Source of the DNA: Microvirga zambiensis WSM3693
Lineage (GTDB): Bacteria; Pseudomonadota; Alphaproteobacteria; Rhizobiales; Beijerinckiaceae
Reading direction: 5' to 3'
DNA: 64,000 bases
Assembly: GCF_016735695.1 (NCBI RefSeq)
Contig: NZ_JAERQD010000034.1
Span: 1-64,000, forward strand
Position 1 is the first letter of the stretch, and each line of letters opens with the position of its first letter. A program made the position numbers and the translations under genes. Shown in pieces: positions 18,815 through 28,083 of the stretch. The notes under the pieces were generated by a model. The model was not told the origin of the DNA, did no database searches, and saw only the letters and a list, made by a program, of their open reading frames with translations.

Positions 18815-19067
18815 AGGCATCGTTCAGGTCGCGGCTGTCCTTATCCTCGGCGCCATCCTGCTGGCCGTCACCCGGCTGGTGCTCGGGCCGACGCTGATCG
18901 ACCGGGTCGTCGCGATCGATGTGCTGACGATCGTCTCGATCTCGCTCATCGTCCTCTATGCCCATGTATCGGGACGCTTCGTCTATCTCGATGTCGCCCT
19001 GGTCTATGGATTGCTGAGCTTCCTGGCGGTGCTGGCGATCGCACGCTTTCTCGAGAAGGGACTCTAG
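18807..19067 (+). CDS. mrpF: Mrp/MBH-type antiporter subunit F
   Basis: This 86-residue protein has three hydrophobic segments and the MnhF motif LGPTLIDRVVAIDVLTIVSISLI. It starts with TTG inside the end of mrpE (eight-base overlap), so the two are probably translationally coupled. In Mrp and MBH complexes this subunit sits next to E and G in the cation-translocating half. Confidence 0.92.
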   Translation: MAEGIVQVAAVLILGAILLAVTRLVLGPTLIDRVVAIDVLTIVSISLIVLYAHVSGRFVYLDVALVYGLLSFLAVLAIARFLEKGL

Positions 19068-19070
19068 CCC

Positions 19071-19319
19071 ATGCTTGAGCTTCTCCTCCTTGCCGTCTGT
19101 GCCGGAATCCTCGTCAGCGGGCTTCTCGCGGTGTGCCTGAACAACCTCGTCGCCGCGATGGTGAGCTCGGGCCTGGCCGGCCTGCTCGCATCCGTGACGT
19201 TCCTGCTGCTGGCGGCTCCGGACGTGGCGATGGCGGAGGCGGCCATCGGATCGGGCCTGACGACCTTCATCTTCATCTATGCCCTCCGTCATGCCGGCAA
19301 CGGGGAGCGTGAACCATGA
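19071..19319 (+). CDS. DUF4040 / MbhD-like antiporter subunit
   Basis: This 82-residue membrane protein has the motif LLLAAPDVAMAEAAIGSG, diagnostic of DUF4040 (MbhD). In ordinary Mrp antiporters this domain is part of the C-terminus of the large MrpA. Here it is a free-standing gene, as in archaeal membrane-bound hydrogenase operons. It begins three bases after mrpF and overlaps mrpG by four bases. Confidence 0.88.
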   Translation: MLELLLLAVCAGILVSGLLAVCLNNLVAAMVSSGLAGLLASVTFLLLAAPDVAMAEAAIGSGLTTFIFIYALRHAGNGEREP

Positions 19320-19660
19320 TCGAGCTGACCGGAAGTCTGTTGATCCTGACCGGCGCCGTGTTCCTGTTCTCGGCCGGCCTCGGCCTCGTGCGCATGCCTG
19401 ACGCCTTCACCCGCATCCAGGCCGGCACCAAGGCCACGACCCTGGGCAACATCTTGATCGTCGTCGGCCTCGCTTTCTACCATCCGGAGTGGGCCCCCAA
19501 GCTGGCTCTCGTCATCGTCTTCGTCCTGATGACGAATCCAGTCTCCTCCCACGCGCTGTCGCGCGCCGCGCATCGGATCCGCACGCCCATGACGCCGACG
19601 ACCGTGACGGACGCCCTCGCGGACGATCAGAAGACCGGCGGAACGGGAGGAACGGCATGA
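19316..19660 (+). CDS. mrpG: Mrp/MBH-type antiporter subunit G
   Basis: This 114-residue protein has three hydrophobic segments and the PhaG/MnhG motif GLVRMPDAFTRIQAGTKATTLG. The tail (about 20 residues, TPTTVTDALADDQKTGGTG) is hydrophilic. Its start overlaps the DUF4040 stop and its stop overlaps the next start (ATGA both times). Confidence 0.92.
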   Translation: MIELTGSLLILTGAVFLFSAGLGLVRMPDAFTRIQAGTKATTLGNILIVVGLAFYHPEWAPKLALVIVFVLMTNPVSSHALSRAAHRIRTPMTPTTVTDALADDQKTGGTGGTA

Positions 19661-20349
19661 TCTATCGCGCCAGCGTGCTGTTCGCCGTCGCCCTGCTCGG
19701 GCTGATCTTCCTCCGATTGGCCGGCGGCTATGCGGAACGGTCGGCCCTCCGCCCGCTTGCGGAGCATTACGTGTCGCAAGCGCCGCTCGAACTCGGTGTC
19801 TCGAACATCGTCACCGGGATCCTCATCGCCTACCGCGGCTTCGATACGCTGGGTGAGGTTGCCGTGCTCTTCATGGTTGCCGCCAGCGTTGGCCTGCTCC
19901 TCAGGAAGGAGGAAGCCGGCCGGAAGTATACGGAAGAAGGCCGGCGCAAGCCTGCCGGCGAGATCGTGACGACAGGCACTCAGGTCCTGCTGCCGGTGAT
20001 CCTCACGTTCGGCGCCTATGTCATCGTCAACGGTCATCTGTCCGCAGGTGGCGGTTTCCAGGGCGGGGCGATCGTCGCCTCCGGAGTCATGCTGCTGCTT
20101 TTGGCCGATCCGGGAACACGGGTGAACGCCGCGGCGCTCAGCGTGATCGAATCCCTGGCCGGCGTATCGTATGTCGCAATCGGCATTCTCGGGCTGGTCC
20201 TGGCCGGCGGCTTCCTCGACCCGCGGTTCCTGCCGCCCGGCGAAGCCGGCGCCTTCATCAGCGCCGGCGCCATTCCGGTGCTCTCGGCGCTGCTCGGCAT
20301 CAAGGTCGGGGCAGAGCTCAGCGTCATCATCGACCGCTTCGGACGTTGA
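19657..20349 (+). CDS. mrpB: Fused MbhE-like and MnhB-domain antiporter subunit
   Basis: This 230-residue membrane protein has two parts. The first ~85 residues carry VSNIVTGILIAYRGFDTLGE, the MbhE-like segment that normally ends MrpA. The rest is an MnhB domain with NGHLSAGGGFQGGAIVASG and FISAGAIPVLSALLGIKVGAELS. The order DUF4040 alone, then E+B fused, differs from Bacillus or Staphylococcus Mrp and resembles MBH modules. The start at 19657 overlaps the mrpG stop (ATGA). Confidence 0.88.
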   Translation: MIYRASVLFAVALLGLIFLRLAGGYAERSALRPLAEHYVSQAPLELGVSNIVTGILIAYRGFDTLGEVAVLFMVAASVGLLLRKEEAGRKYTEEGRRKPAGEIVTTGTQVLLPVILTFGAYVIVNGHLSAGGGFQGGAIVASGVMLLLLADPGTRVNAAALSVIESLAGVSYVAIGILGLVLAGGFLDPRFLPPGEAGAFISAGAIPVLSALLGIKVGAELSVIIDRFGR

Positions 20350-20361
20350 GGCGGACAGGGC

Positions 20362-20733
20362 ATGACAACGATCCTCCCAGTGTCCTCCATCCTGCTGGTC
20401 ACCGGTTTCGGGCTCGCCCTGATCGGCCTTTGCTGCATCCTACTCCACCGCCACCTGCTTCGCATCATCATCGGGTCCTCGCTGTTCGGCACCGGACTCC
20501 ACATCGTCATCGTCGCGACGGGCTATGTGACCGGCGGCACGGCACCGATCATCGACCGTGCGCTCGGCCCGGCCGAGCCAGGGCGTGCGATCGACCCCGT
20601 CCCGTCCGCTTTGGTGGTGACGGCCATCGTCATCGGCTTCGCGGTAACGGCCGTCATGCTCGCTTATGCAATCCGTCTCCATTCGGCCAGGAAGACCTTC
20701 GATATCGGCGCCTTCACGGAGTCGAAATGGTAG
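20362..20733 (+). CDS. mrpC: Mrp/MBH-type antiporter subunit C (NuoK-like)
   Basis: This 123-residue protein has three membrane helices and is homologous to NuoK. The motif IIIGSSLFGTGLHIVIVATGYV corresponds to the NuoK/MnhC core, and DPVPSALVVTAIVIGFAVTAV is the conserved third helix. It starts 12 bases after mrpB. Its last codons overlap the start of the fused D gene (ATG at 20727). Confidence 0.93.
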   Translation: MTTILPVSSILLVTGFGLALIGLCCILLHRHLLRIIIGSSLFGTGLHIVIVATGYVTGGTAPIIDRALGPAEPGRAIDPVPSALVVTAIVIGFAVTAVMLAYAIRLHSARKTFDIGAFTESKW

Positions 20734-23700
20734 CGAGCGTGTTCCATCCGCTGAACATCTTCCTTCTTGGACTGGCCGGCGGATTCGCCATTCCGCTGCT
20801 CGTCCGGATCAGCACTGCCTGGCTTTCAGCCGGCTTCTTCATCGCACTCGTCGGGATCTGGGTCGTCAGCGGCGTATCGCTGCTTCGCATTCTCGCCGGC
20901 GAGCCGCCCATCGACATACTCACGGCTGGATCGCAGCCGCCCATCGCGATCAGCCTGCGCTTCGGCCTGGCCGAGGGATTTGTCGCCGCAAGCGTCAATG
21001 TCGTGGCGATCCTGGGAGCGCTGCATTTGTGGGATCGGCTGCGCGGCAACTACGCGGCGCTGCTGCTCTACCTGGGCCTCACCATGGGCATCAACGGCAT
21101 GGTGATGACCCGGGACCTGTTCAATCTCTTCGTCTTCCTGGAAATCGTCTCCATCGCGACCTATGGACTCCTCGCGCTTGAGCGGACACCGGCCGCGTTG
21201 GGGGCAGCGTTCAAGTTCATCATGGCGACGGTCATCGCGTCGTCGTTCTTCCTGCTCGGCACCGGATTGCTCTACTTGGCCGTCGGCACTCTCGGCATCG
21301 ATGAGCTCATTGCCGCCAGATCCGGCATCACGGGGCCCATCGGTGAGGCCGCGATCCTTCTCGTCCTGGCCAGCCTGATCATCGAGCTGAAGCCTTTCCC
21401 CGCCAATGGCTGGGGGCTCGATGTCTATGAAACCGCGCCGAGCGGCATCGCCGCGATGGTTTCGGTCGGCGCGTCCGCAGGCGTGTTCTTCTCACTCGTG
21501 AAACTGCTTCCCCTCTTTGAGCACCAATTCACCATCCTGGCCGCGGCGGGCGGGCTGACATTCCTCCTCTCCAACCTGGTCGGGCTGAAACAGTCCAATA
21601 TCCAGCGGCTTCTCGGCTATTCGTCGGTTGGCCAGATGGGCCTCCTTCTCCTTGCGCTGGCACTCCTGCACCAGACCGGCAGGACCGCATCGATTCCCCT
21701 CGTGGTCGGAGGCCTATTCCTGAATCATCTTCTCGCCAAGGCCGGCCTCTTCTGGATCGCCGCCGTGACCCGGCAGCGCAACGTCGACAATGCCGTCGGC
21801 CTCGCCGGGCATCCGCTCCTCACCGCGCTGCTGACCCTCTTCCTCGTGGCGATCGCCGGCCTGCCACCCTTTCCCGGGTTCTGGGCCAAGTGGGAGTTGG
21901 TCATGCAACTGACCAGCGCCGCCCGATCGCCCTGGGTCGTGCTGATCCTGGCCGGCTCGCTGCTGGAAGCTGCGTATATGTTCCGCTGGTTCGTGAGAGC
22001 CCTGAGCCCGCAGGAAGGGCGGCAGGTCGCGATGCCATCCGTGTCCGCGCTGTTCCCCGTCATGGCCGTCGCACTGCTCCTCTGCATCGCGGGCTATGTC
22101 GCCGCACGCGCCTCCGGAGCCGGCGCACCCTGGATCTTCGCGCCGCTGCTCGTCGGTGCGGCCCTCTTCCTGCTGGACTGGATGCCGGGTCGGGCCAAGG
22201 CCGTATTGATGCTTGCCGCGGTGCTTTCCATCGGCGGCTTCCTTGCACAAGCCGCTCAGGGCATTGCTTGGCTCTTCGCGGTCCTGCTCCTCGCCGGGAG
22301 TCTCACCATTGCCGCGGCAGACCTCTACAGGGACGATGTCCGCCCCGGGTACTATCCATTGCTTGCAGTGCTCCTGCTTTCGATCCAGGCGCTGCTTCGC
22401 TCCTCCACCAGCCTGGAGTTCTTCTTCGCCTGGGAGATCGTGACCCTGTCGACCGGTTTCCTGATCATGAAAGGCCGCAGGGCAGGACCGCATGTGCTAT
22501 CCTTCGTGCTGTTCTCTCTGCTGTCCGCTTTCCTCCTGCTGGCGGGTTTCGCCGGCATTGCAGCGAGCAGCGGCACGACCGACCTCAGGGCTTTCATGAC
22601 GAGGGGCCCGGAGGAGAACGTCGCCTTCCTGCTCTTGGCAGTAGGCTTTCTGATCAAGGCGGGTGCGATCGGCGTTCACGTGTGGCTGCCAGGAGCCTAT
22701 TCCGAGGCCGACGATGACTTCACCGCAATGCTGTCCGGTGTAGTCAGCAAGCTTGCGGTCTTTGGCCTGTTGATGGGAACCTATCTCGCGATCCGGTCCG
22801 AGGTGGGGCTGGAACTCGCGCATGCGATGGCCTGGCTCGGCATGCTGACCACGATCGCCGGCGCGGTGATGGCGCTCCGGCAGACCGATTTCAAATGCCT
22901 TCTCGCGCTCTCCAGCATGAGCCAGCTCGGCTACATCGTCACCGCAATCGCGCTGATGAGCCATCTCGGTTGGGTCACCGCGCTCTATCTGGTAGCGAAC
23001 CACATGATGGTGAAGGGAATCCTCTTCCTCGCGGTCGCCGGGATCATCCTGCGCACGGGGACGCGCAGCTTCGCGGAAACAGGCGGGCTTGCCCGCGCCA
23101 TGCCGATCACGTTCGGAACCGTGCTCGTCGCCATCATCTCGATGTCCGGTCTGCCGCCCCTGATGGGCTTCGGCGGCAAGTGGCTGCTTTTGAGCGCCAT
23201 GATGGACAAAGGTTGGTACTTCCTCGCGATTGCCGGGCTCCTCGCGACCTTCCTCGGCTTCCTCTACATGATCCGCCTCGTTGGCGGCCTCTTCCTCGTC
23301 CGGCCCGAGGGAGGCCGGGTTACAGCCGGCGAGGCGCCTGCGTCTTTGCTCGCACCGCAGATCGTGCTGATCGTCGGCATCGTCATTCTCTCGCTGTACC
23401 CGAAACTGCTGATGGATCCCGTCTCGGCCGCGATCGACCCGCAATTCGCCTCGACCCTTGTCTGGAACGGGATGTCGCTCGAGATGATCTATGGTTATTG
23501 GAACCCGGCGCCGACCATGATTACGGCCGTTGCGATCGCGCTGATCCTTGGTCTGATCGCCCGGCTCCTCCGCCCTGCCCCCCGGCCGGATGCCGTCGAT
23601 TTCCGCCGGTTGGTCATGCTCGATCGGCTTGTTCCCGGTCTATCGGTCCCGCCTGTTGCCGTCGTTTTCTGGAGGAGCCTCGCGAACGGTTCCGTCGGCG

Positions 23701-23825
23701 CCGCAGATCTGGTGCGGCGGCTCTATACCGGCAACGGCCAGACCTACGCACTCTATGTCCTGTCCTACATCCTGGTCGTTTACGTGGCGGGTGCCGGGCT
23801 TGTAGGGTTGTGGATTGGCGACTGA
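20727..23825 (+). CDS. mrpD: Fusion of two MrpD/NuoM-type antiporter subunits
   Basis: This 1032-residue inner-membrane protein contains two complete proton-antiporter domains of the NuoL/M/N family in tandem. In the first half the channel glutamate is at about residue 139 (FVFLEIVSIATYG). The lysine helix reads LIIELKPFPANGWGLDVYETAPSG near 225-240, in place of the usual H-x-W-L-P motif. In the second half the glutamate is at about 570 (FFFAWEIVTLSTG) and the classic motif is intact (LIKAGAIGVHVWLPGAYSEA, His 651). I start at the ATG at 20727, which overlaps the mrpC stop; the longer open frame back to 20346 is antisense-like. No separate MrpA antiporter gene is seen, so the two halves probably replace MrpA and MrpD. 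Confidence 0.9.
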   Translation: MVASVFHPLNIFLLGLAGGFAIPLLVRISTAWLSAGFFIALVGIWVVSGVSLLRILAGEPPIDILTAGSQPPIAISLRFGLAEGFVAASVNVVAILGALHLWDRLRGNYAALLLYLGLTMGINGMVMTRDLFNLFVFLEIVSIATYGLLALERTPAALGAAFKFIMATVIASSFFLLGTGLLYLAVGTLGIDELIAARSGITGPIGEAAILLVLASLIIELKPFPANGWGLDVYETAPSGIAAMVSVGASAGVFFSLVKLLPLFEHQFTILAAAGGLTFLLSNLVGLKQSNIQRLLGYSSVGQMGLLLLALALLHQTGRTASIPLVVGGLFLNHLLAKAGLFWIAAVTRQRNVDNAVGLAGHPLLTALLTLFLVAIAGLPPFPGFWAKWELVMQLTSAARSPWVVLILAGSLLEAAYMFRWFVRALSPQEGRQVAMPSVSALFPVMAVALLLCIAGYVAARASGAGAPWIFAPLLVGAALFLLDWMPGRAKAVLMLAAVLSIGGFLAQAAQGIAWLFAVLLLAGSLTIAAADLYRDDVRPGYYPLLAVLLLSIQALLRSSTSLEFFFAWEIVTLSTGFLIMKGRRAGPHVLSFVLFSLLSAFLLLAGFAGIAASSGTTDLRAFMTRGPEENVAFLLLAVGFLIKAGAIGVHVWLPGAYSEADDDFTAMLSGVVSKLAVFGLLMGTYLAIRSEVGLELAHAMAWLGMLTTIAGAVMALRQTDFKCLLALSSMSQLGYIVTAIALMSHLGWVTALYLVANHMMVKGILFLAVAGIILRTGTRSFAETGGLARAMPITFGTVLVAIISMSGLPPLMGFGGKWLLLSAMMDKGWYFLAIAGLLATFLGFLYMIRLVGGLFLVRPEGGRVTAGEAPASLLAPQIVLIVGIVILSLYPKLLMDPVSAAIDPQFASTLVWNGMSLEMIYGYWNPAPTMITAVAIALILGLIARLLRPAPRPDAVDFRRLVMLDRLVPGLSVPPVAVVFWRSLANGSVGAADLVRRLYTGNGQTYALYVLSYILVVYVAGAGLVGLWIGD

Positions 23826-24053
23826 GGGGCCTGCGCAGCCTCGCGAACGGCACCTCCTGCATGGGGCATGCGGCTGGTACCGGAAGCTACGATGGGAGGA
23901 CCACAGGAGCGCTTGCTTGACCTGGTGTCCCACATCCGTACCGAACGTCCCATTGCGCCACGCGGCGTCGGAATTTGGTTGCAGCCACGACGGCGAGAAC
24001 TCAGTTTGTGCACTCACCTGACCTGAAGATCCGTCGGATCAGGAAGTCTCGTC

Positions 24054-25874
24054 ATGTCTGACCTTGTTGTCGTCATCGGCTTGCTTGCGACCGCGATCGT
24101 GATGTTCGCGATCAACAGGCCTCGTCTGGACGCCGTAGCGCTGATCATGCTCGTGGCGCTGCCCCTGACGGGAGTGCTCACCATGGGGGAAGCGCTTGCG
24201 GGCTTCAGCGACCCCAACATCGTTCTGATCGCGGCCCTGTTCGTGATCGGCGAGGGACTGGTACGGACCGGCGTGGCCCAGGGGCTTGGCGATTGGCTGG
24301 CTACCAAGGCTGGGGCTGATGAATTGCGCCTGACGACGCTTCTGATGACGGTCGTCTGCGCACTGGGAGCCACTATGAGCTCCACGGCCGTGACCGCGAT
24401 CTTCATCCCCGTGGCGCTGCGTATCGCTCACGGCACCGGAGTACCGCCTGGCAGGCTGATGATGCCGATCAGCGTCGCGGCACTGATCAGCGGGATGATG
24501 ACCCTGGTCGCGACGGCACCGAACCTCGTGGTCAACAGCGAACTCGAGCGCCATGGCGTCGCCGGCTTTTCGTTCTTCAGTTTCACCCCGTTCGGAGCGC
24601 CCATTCTGGTACTGGGAATCGCTTACATGGCCTTCGCAAGACGCTGGCTGCCGGCTCGGGACTGGAAGAAGACTGGTCACCGCCCGACATTCGCGACGTG
24701 GGTCGAAGAGTATCACCTGGAGAACCGGGAGTATCGCCTTCGCGTGACCGACCGCTCGCCGCTGGCCGGCAAGACTTTGGATGAACTGGACCTCCGTGGC
24801 TCGTCGGGGGCGAACATCGTCGCCGTCGAGCGAAGTCGCAATTTCTCACGCGAACTGCTCCGGCCGACGGCACGCACGGCGATCCTGCCCGGCGATATCC
24901 TGTTGATCGACTTGTTCTCGGATGATCGGAACGTCCACCTCATCGAGGACAGGTTCCTCCTGGAGGAATTGCCGCTGACAGGCCGCTATTTCAGCGATCG
25001 TTCGCAGGAAATCGGGTTGGCCGAAGTCATCGTCCCGCCCTCGTCGGACCTGGTCGGACGGTCGGTGCTCGAAGCACGCTTCCGAAGCCGCTTCGGGCTT
25101 TCGGTCATCGGCCTCAAGCGGGGCCTTGTCGTGCAGGATCGGAGTCCCTTGAGCGAAAAGCTGAGGGTTGGCGACACTCTCCTGCTCATCGGGCCCTGGA
25201 GCGACATCGAACAGCTCCCATTGGATGACGGTGACCTCGTGATCATCCGGTTGCCGGCGGAAATCGACGAAGTCCTTCCGGCGCCCGGCAAGGCTCCCCA
25301 AGCCGTCGGATGCCTGGCGCTTGTCGTCGGTCTGATGGTCAGCGGGATCATCCCGAACGTGCATGCTGCACTGATCGGGTGCCTCCTGATGGGACTGCTG
25401 GGCTGCATCGATCTTCCCAGCGCCTACCGTTCCATAGACTGGAAGACCATCGTGCTCATCGTCGGCATGCTGCCGTTCTCGATCGCCTTGCAGAGGACCG
25501 GAGGAGTGGACCTGGCTGCCGACTTCCTGATGACGCTTATCCGCGACGCTGGCCCGCGTGTTGTCCTCGGAACCCTCTTTCTCATAACCGCGCTGCTGGG
25601 CATGTTCATCTCCAACACCGCAACCGCCGTTCTGATGGCCCCGGTCGCCATTGCAGTGGCCAAGGAGTTGAACGCGTCGCCGTATCCATTTGCCATGATC
25701 GTTGCTCTGGCCGCGTCGACGGCTTTCATGACGCCGGTCTCGTCGCCGGTAAACACCCTGGTGGTCGGCCCGGGGAACTATTCATTCGGAGACTTCGTGA
25801 GGATCGGCGTGCCTTTCTCCATTCTGGTCCTCGTCGTTTGCGTGATCATGGTACCTTGGCTGTTGCCGATGTAA
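24054..25874 (+). CDS. SLC13/DASS family permease with TrkA-C domains
   Basis: This 606-residue inner-membrane transporter has the same architecture as the gene at 16427. An N-terminal membrane block contains CALGATMSSTAVTAIFIPVAL and TAPNLVVNSEL. A soluble middle has two TrkA-C-like modules (YRLRVTDRSPLAGKTLDEL and IGLAEVIVPPSSDLVGRSV). A C-terminal block has MFISNTATAVLMAPVAIA and TPVSSPVNTLVVGPGNYSFGDF. It probably transports an inorganic or dicarboxylic anion. It lies 228 bases after the Mrp-type operon; that gap has a short gatccgtcggatc hairpin near 24030 and no gene. Confidence 0.88.
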   Translation: MSDLVVVIGLLATAIVMFAINRPRLDAVALIMLVALPLTGVLTMGEALAGFSDPNIVLIAALFVIGEGLVRTGVAQGLGDWLATKAGADELRLTTLLMTVVCALGATMSSTAVTAIFIPVALRIAHGTGVPPGRLMMPISVAALISGMMTLVATAPNLVVNSELERHGVAGFSFFSFTPFGAPILVLGIAYMAFARRWLPARDWKKTGHRPTFATWVEEYHLENREYRLRVTDRSPLAGKTLDELDLRGSSGANIVAVERSRNFSRELLRPTARTAILPGDILLIDLFSDDRNVHLIEDRFLLEELPLTGRYFSDRSQEIGLAEVIVPPSSDLVGRSVLEARFRSRFGLSVIGLKRGLVVQDRSPLSEKLRVGDTLLLIGPWSDIEQLPLDDGDLVIIRLPAEIDEVLPAPGKAPQAVGCLALVVGLMVSGIIPNVHAALIGCLLMGLLGCIDLPSAYRSIDWKTIVLIVGMLPFSIALQRTGGVDLAADFLMTLIRDAGPRVVLGTLFLITALLGMFISNTATAVLMAPVAIAVAKELNASPYPFAMIVALAASTAFMTPVSSPVNTLVVGPGNYSFGDFVRIGVPFSILVLVVCVIMVPWLLPM

Positions 25875-25980
25875 GGACGCGCTGCCTTTCGCAACGGCCC
25901 GGCATCACCCGGAGAACGCCGGGTTATCTGCGCTCGGACGCGGGTCATTCCGGGTTTCACATCGCCAAGCAGCGATTGCT

Positions 25981-26472
25981 ATGCCTATCGAAATCGAACG
26001 CAAGTTTCTCGTATGCGGGGACGATTGGCGCCGAGATGCTCAGGGCCAGCGCTAATGCCAGGGCTATCTGGCGCGGTTGGATGGCGTGACGGTCCTTGTG
26101 CGACGCGTCGGGTCGGAGGCCTTCCTGACGGTCAAGAGGCCAGCCAACGGCATTGCTCGGTCGGAGTTCGAGTATCCAGTGCCTGTGGAGGCCGAGGCGA
26201 TGTTCAAGCTGTATGTCCGTTCCTTGATCGAGAAGACGCGCTACGAAGGGCCCCACCAAGGACCCGTCTGGCACGTGGATGAGTTCGCGGGCGACAACGA
26301 GGGATTGATCCTCGCCGAGGTCGAGCTGGAGCATCCGGAGCAGGCGATCGAGCTACCATCCTGGGTGAGCGAGGAAGTCCCCCATAACGAGCGCTTCCGC
26401 AACTCTCGGCTTGTCGACAACCCCCAGGATGAAGAGGCGAACGAGCCTGAATGCTCGGAACGAGCGGGGTGA
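25981..26472 (+). pseudogene. CYTH-domain (triphosphate tunnel) protein interrupted by TAA
   Basis: The frame from the ATG at 25981 reads MPIEIERKFLVCGDDW, with the ExExK signature of CYTH/triphosphate tunnel enzymes. It meets a TAA at 26053-26055 and continues in the same frame as CQGYLARLDGVTVLVRRVG, then AFLTVKRP, LIEKTRYEG and GLILAEVELE to 26472. The charged tunnel residues are otherwise in place, so a single nonsense codon at residue 25 separates the N-terminal strand from the rest. Family members hydrolyse inorganic triphosphate or related compounds. The gene is probably inactive unless translation restarts downstream, which would lose the ExExK glutamates. A sequencing error cannot be excluded. 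Confidence 0.75.
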
Positions 26473-26737
26473 GCGTCCTGGTGCCCGGCCTGATGGCGGC
26501 ACCATACCGGTCCGCCTTATGGTTGGCTCCCATTACGCCCTTCCTAAGGGATCGCGATACCAAGCCATTCCTTGGCCGCTCCGAGACAGTCGAAGGAATG
26601 CTCCAGATCGGTAAGGGTGCTGGCCGCCTCTCACGAGGGCAATCTTTACTGGAGATCGGATCGGTAGCATGCTGGCCGGAAGCATCGAAACGTCACGGGG
26701 CAATACATCTTCGAGATCCGCTGCGGGAGGCGGTGTC

Positions 26738-27715
26738 ATGAAGCTGATACCCATCGTACCCGCAAGTCTGTGTGCGCTCATCCTGATCCCGGCCCTTGCC
26801 GCGGCTCAGTCGGTGTCGCCGACGGAGGACGCGATTGACATCCCCACCCTCACTTTGACGGACGAGCAGTTTCTGCAAAATGACGGAGTTGCCGGCACGC
26901 CGGTCACCCTGACCGCCAGGCTCCAGTTTCCGGCAGGACAGTCGTCCTTCCCCGTCGTCGTGCTCCTGCATGGCACCGACGGTCCGGCCAGTGGGGCCGT
27001 CTGGGGTTGGGGCAACTTCCTCAACGGCATGGGCATCGCGACCCTGCGCATCGACAGCTACACGGCCCGAGGCATCACCCAAGCCTCGACGGACCAGTCC
27101 CGGATCGCGCAGTTCCTGCCCATCTATGATACCTATCGTGCCGTGGAAGTGTTGGCAGCAGATCCACGCATCGATCCCTCGCGGATCGCCGTCATGGGGT
27201 TCTCGCGCGGCGGAACTGCAGCCCTGTATGCCAGCCTGAAGCGGTTCCAATCCATGCACGGACCCAAGGGCGTGAGGATTGCTGCCTTCGTGCCGTTCTA
27301 CCCAGCCTGCAACTTCGAGCTGGTCGGCGAGCTCGACGTCGCGGATGCTCCCATCCGGCAGTTTCATGGCGCAGCGGACAACTGGACCCCATCCGCTCCC
27401 TGCCGAGACTACATCGACCGTGTTGCCGCGGCGGGGCACGACGCCGTGATGACCGAGTACCCCGGAGCTGCGCACGCCTTCGACAACCCGAGCAACCCTG
27501 CCTATCACGTCCTTGCAGACGCACAGACGTCCCGCAACTGCCGGCGGCGAGAGGTCGATGGACGAATCCTCAACGCCGAGACCGGACAACCCTTTGGTTA
27601 CGGGGACGCCTGCGTGGAGCTGGGCCCAGCCGTCCAATACAATAGTCAGGCGGCGGACGCCGCTCAGGTCGCGATGAAGCGGTTTCTGAGCGGGATCTTT
27701 CGCTTGGCGAACTGA
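26738..27715 (+). CDS. Secreted dienelactone-hydrolase-like alpha/beta hydrolase
   Basis: This 325-residue protein starts with a signal peptide (MKLIPIVPASLCALILIPALAAAQ) and is probably periplasmic. The oxyanion region is VVVLLHGTDGPASG. The nucleophile elbow is MGFSRGGTAAL with serine, where classic dienelactone hydrolases have cysteine. The acid and histidine fit HGAADNWTP and YPGAAHAFDNP. The start at 26738 has gggagg (26725-26730) seven bases upstream; the frame opens earlier but without a ribosome site. The 265 bases before it hold no gene I can support. The substrate is unknown; related proteins are annotated as secreted carboxylesterases or depolymerase-like enzymes. Confidence 0.82.
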   Translation: MKLIPIVPASLCALILIPALAAAQSVSPTEDAIDIPTLTLTDEQFLQNDGVAGTPVTLTARLQFPAGQSSFPVVVLLHGTDGPASGAVWGWGNFLNGMGIATLRIDSYTARGITQASTDQSRIAQFLPIYDTYRAVEVLAADPRIDPSRIAVMGFSRGGTAALYASLKRFQSMHGPKGVRIAAFVPFYPACNFELVGELDVADAPIRQFHGAADNWTPSAPCRDYIDRVAAAGHDAVMTEYPGAAHAFDNPSNPAYHVLADAQTSRNCRRREVDGRILNAETGQPFGYGDACVELGPAVQYNSQAADAAQVAMKRFLSGIFRLAN

Positions 27716-27940
27716 AGCGCTTCACGGCTCTCCTCCCAACCGTTGGCCTCGGTTCGCTTGGGGGTCAAAGAGTAACGAACAGCCGATCATTTGAAGGGCT
27801 GCTCATCGCCGCATAAACGACCAAATGCTTTCGTCCGAGGAGTGCCATTAGCCGACCTCCCGACATTCCGCACACTGGCGATACGCGAAGGGATATCGCG
27901 TCAGTGCCTTGTGCCGGAGCTGGAGCCATTCTACTGTCCC

Positions 27941-28015
27941 GTCGTCGAGACTGGCCGACGACTGAGCTGCTGCGCGTTACCGTGCATCCGCACGGACGCT
28001 CTCTCCAAGCATCGA
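27941..28015 (+). promoter_or_regulatory. Possible cold-shock leader upstream of cspA (weaker copy)
   Basis: This stretch ends about 70 bases before cspA. It shares tggccg, gcacg and acgctctc-ccaa-cat words, in the same order, with the two clearer leaders at 28823 and 30747. It also contains a gtcgtcg...cgacgac stem (27941-27960). The distance to the start codon is close to that of the leader before the shortened csp gene (76 bases). The rest of the gap 27716-28083 shows no gene. Confidence 0.35.
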
Positions 28016-28083
28016 TATTCATCAAGCCAAGGCGCGCATGCATCTTGGCCTCACCTGATCATGAACAGGGAAAGGGACACGCC

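Noticed and set aside
20346..20726. Upstream extension of the fused antiporter gene
   Set aside because: The first 127 codons lie out of frame over mrpC and have Arg/His-rich nonsense composition; the ATG at 20727 overlaps the mrpC stop.
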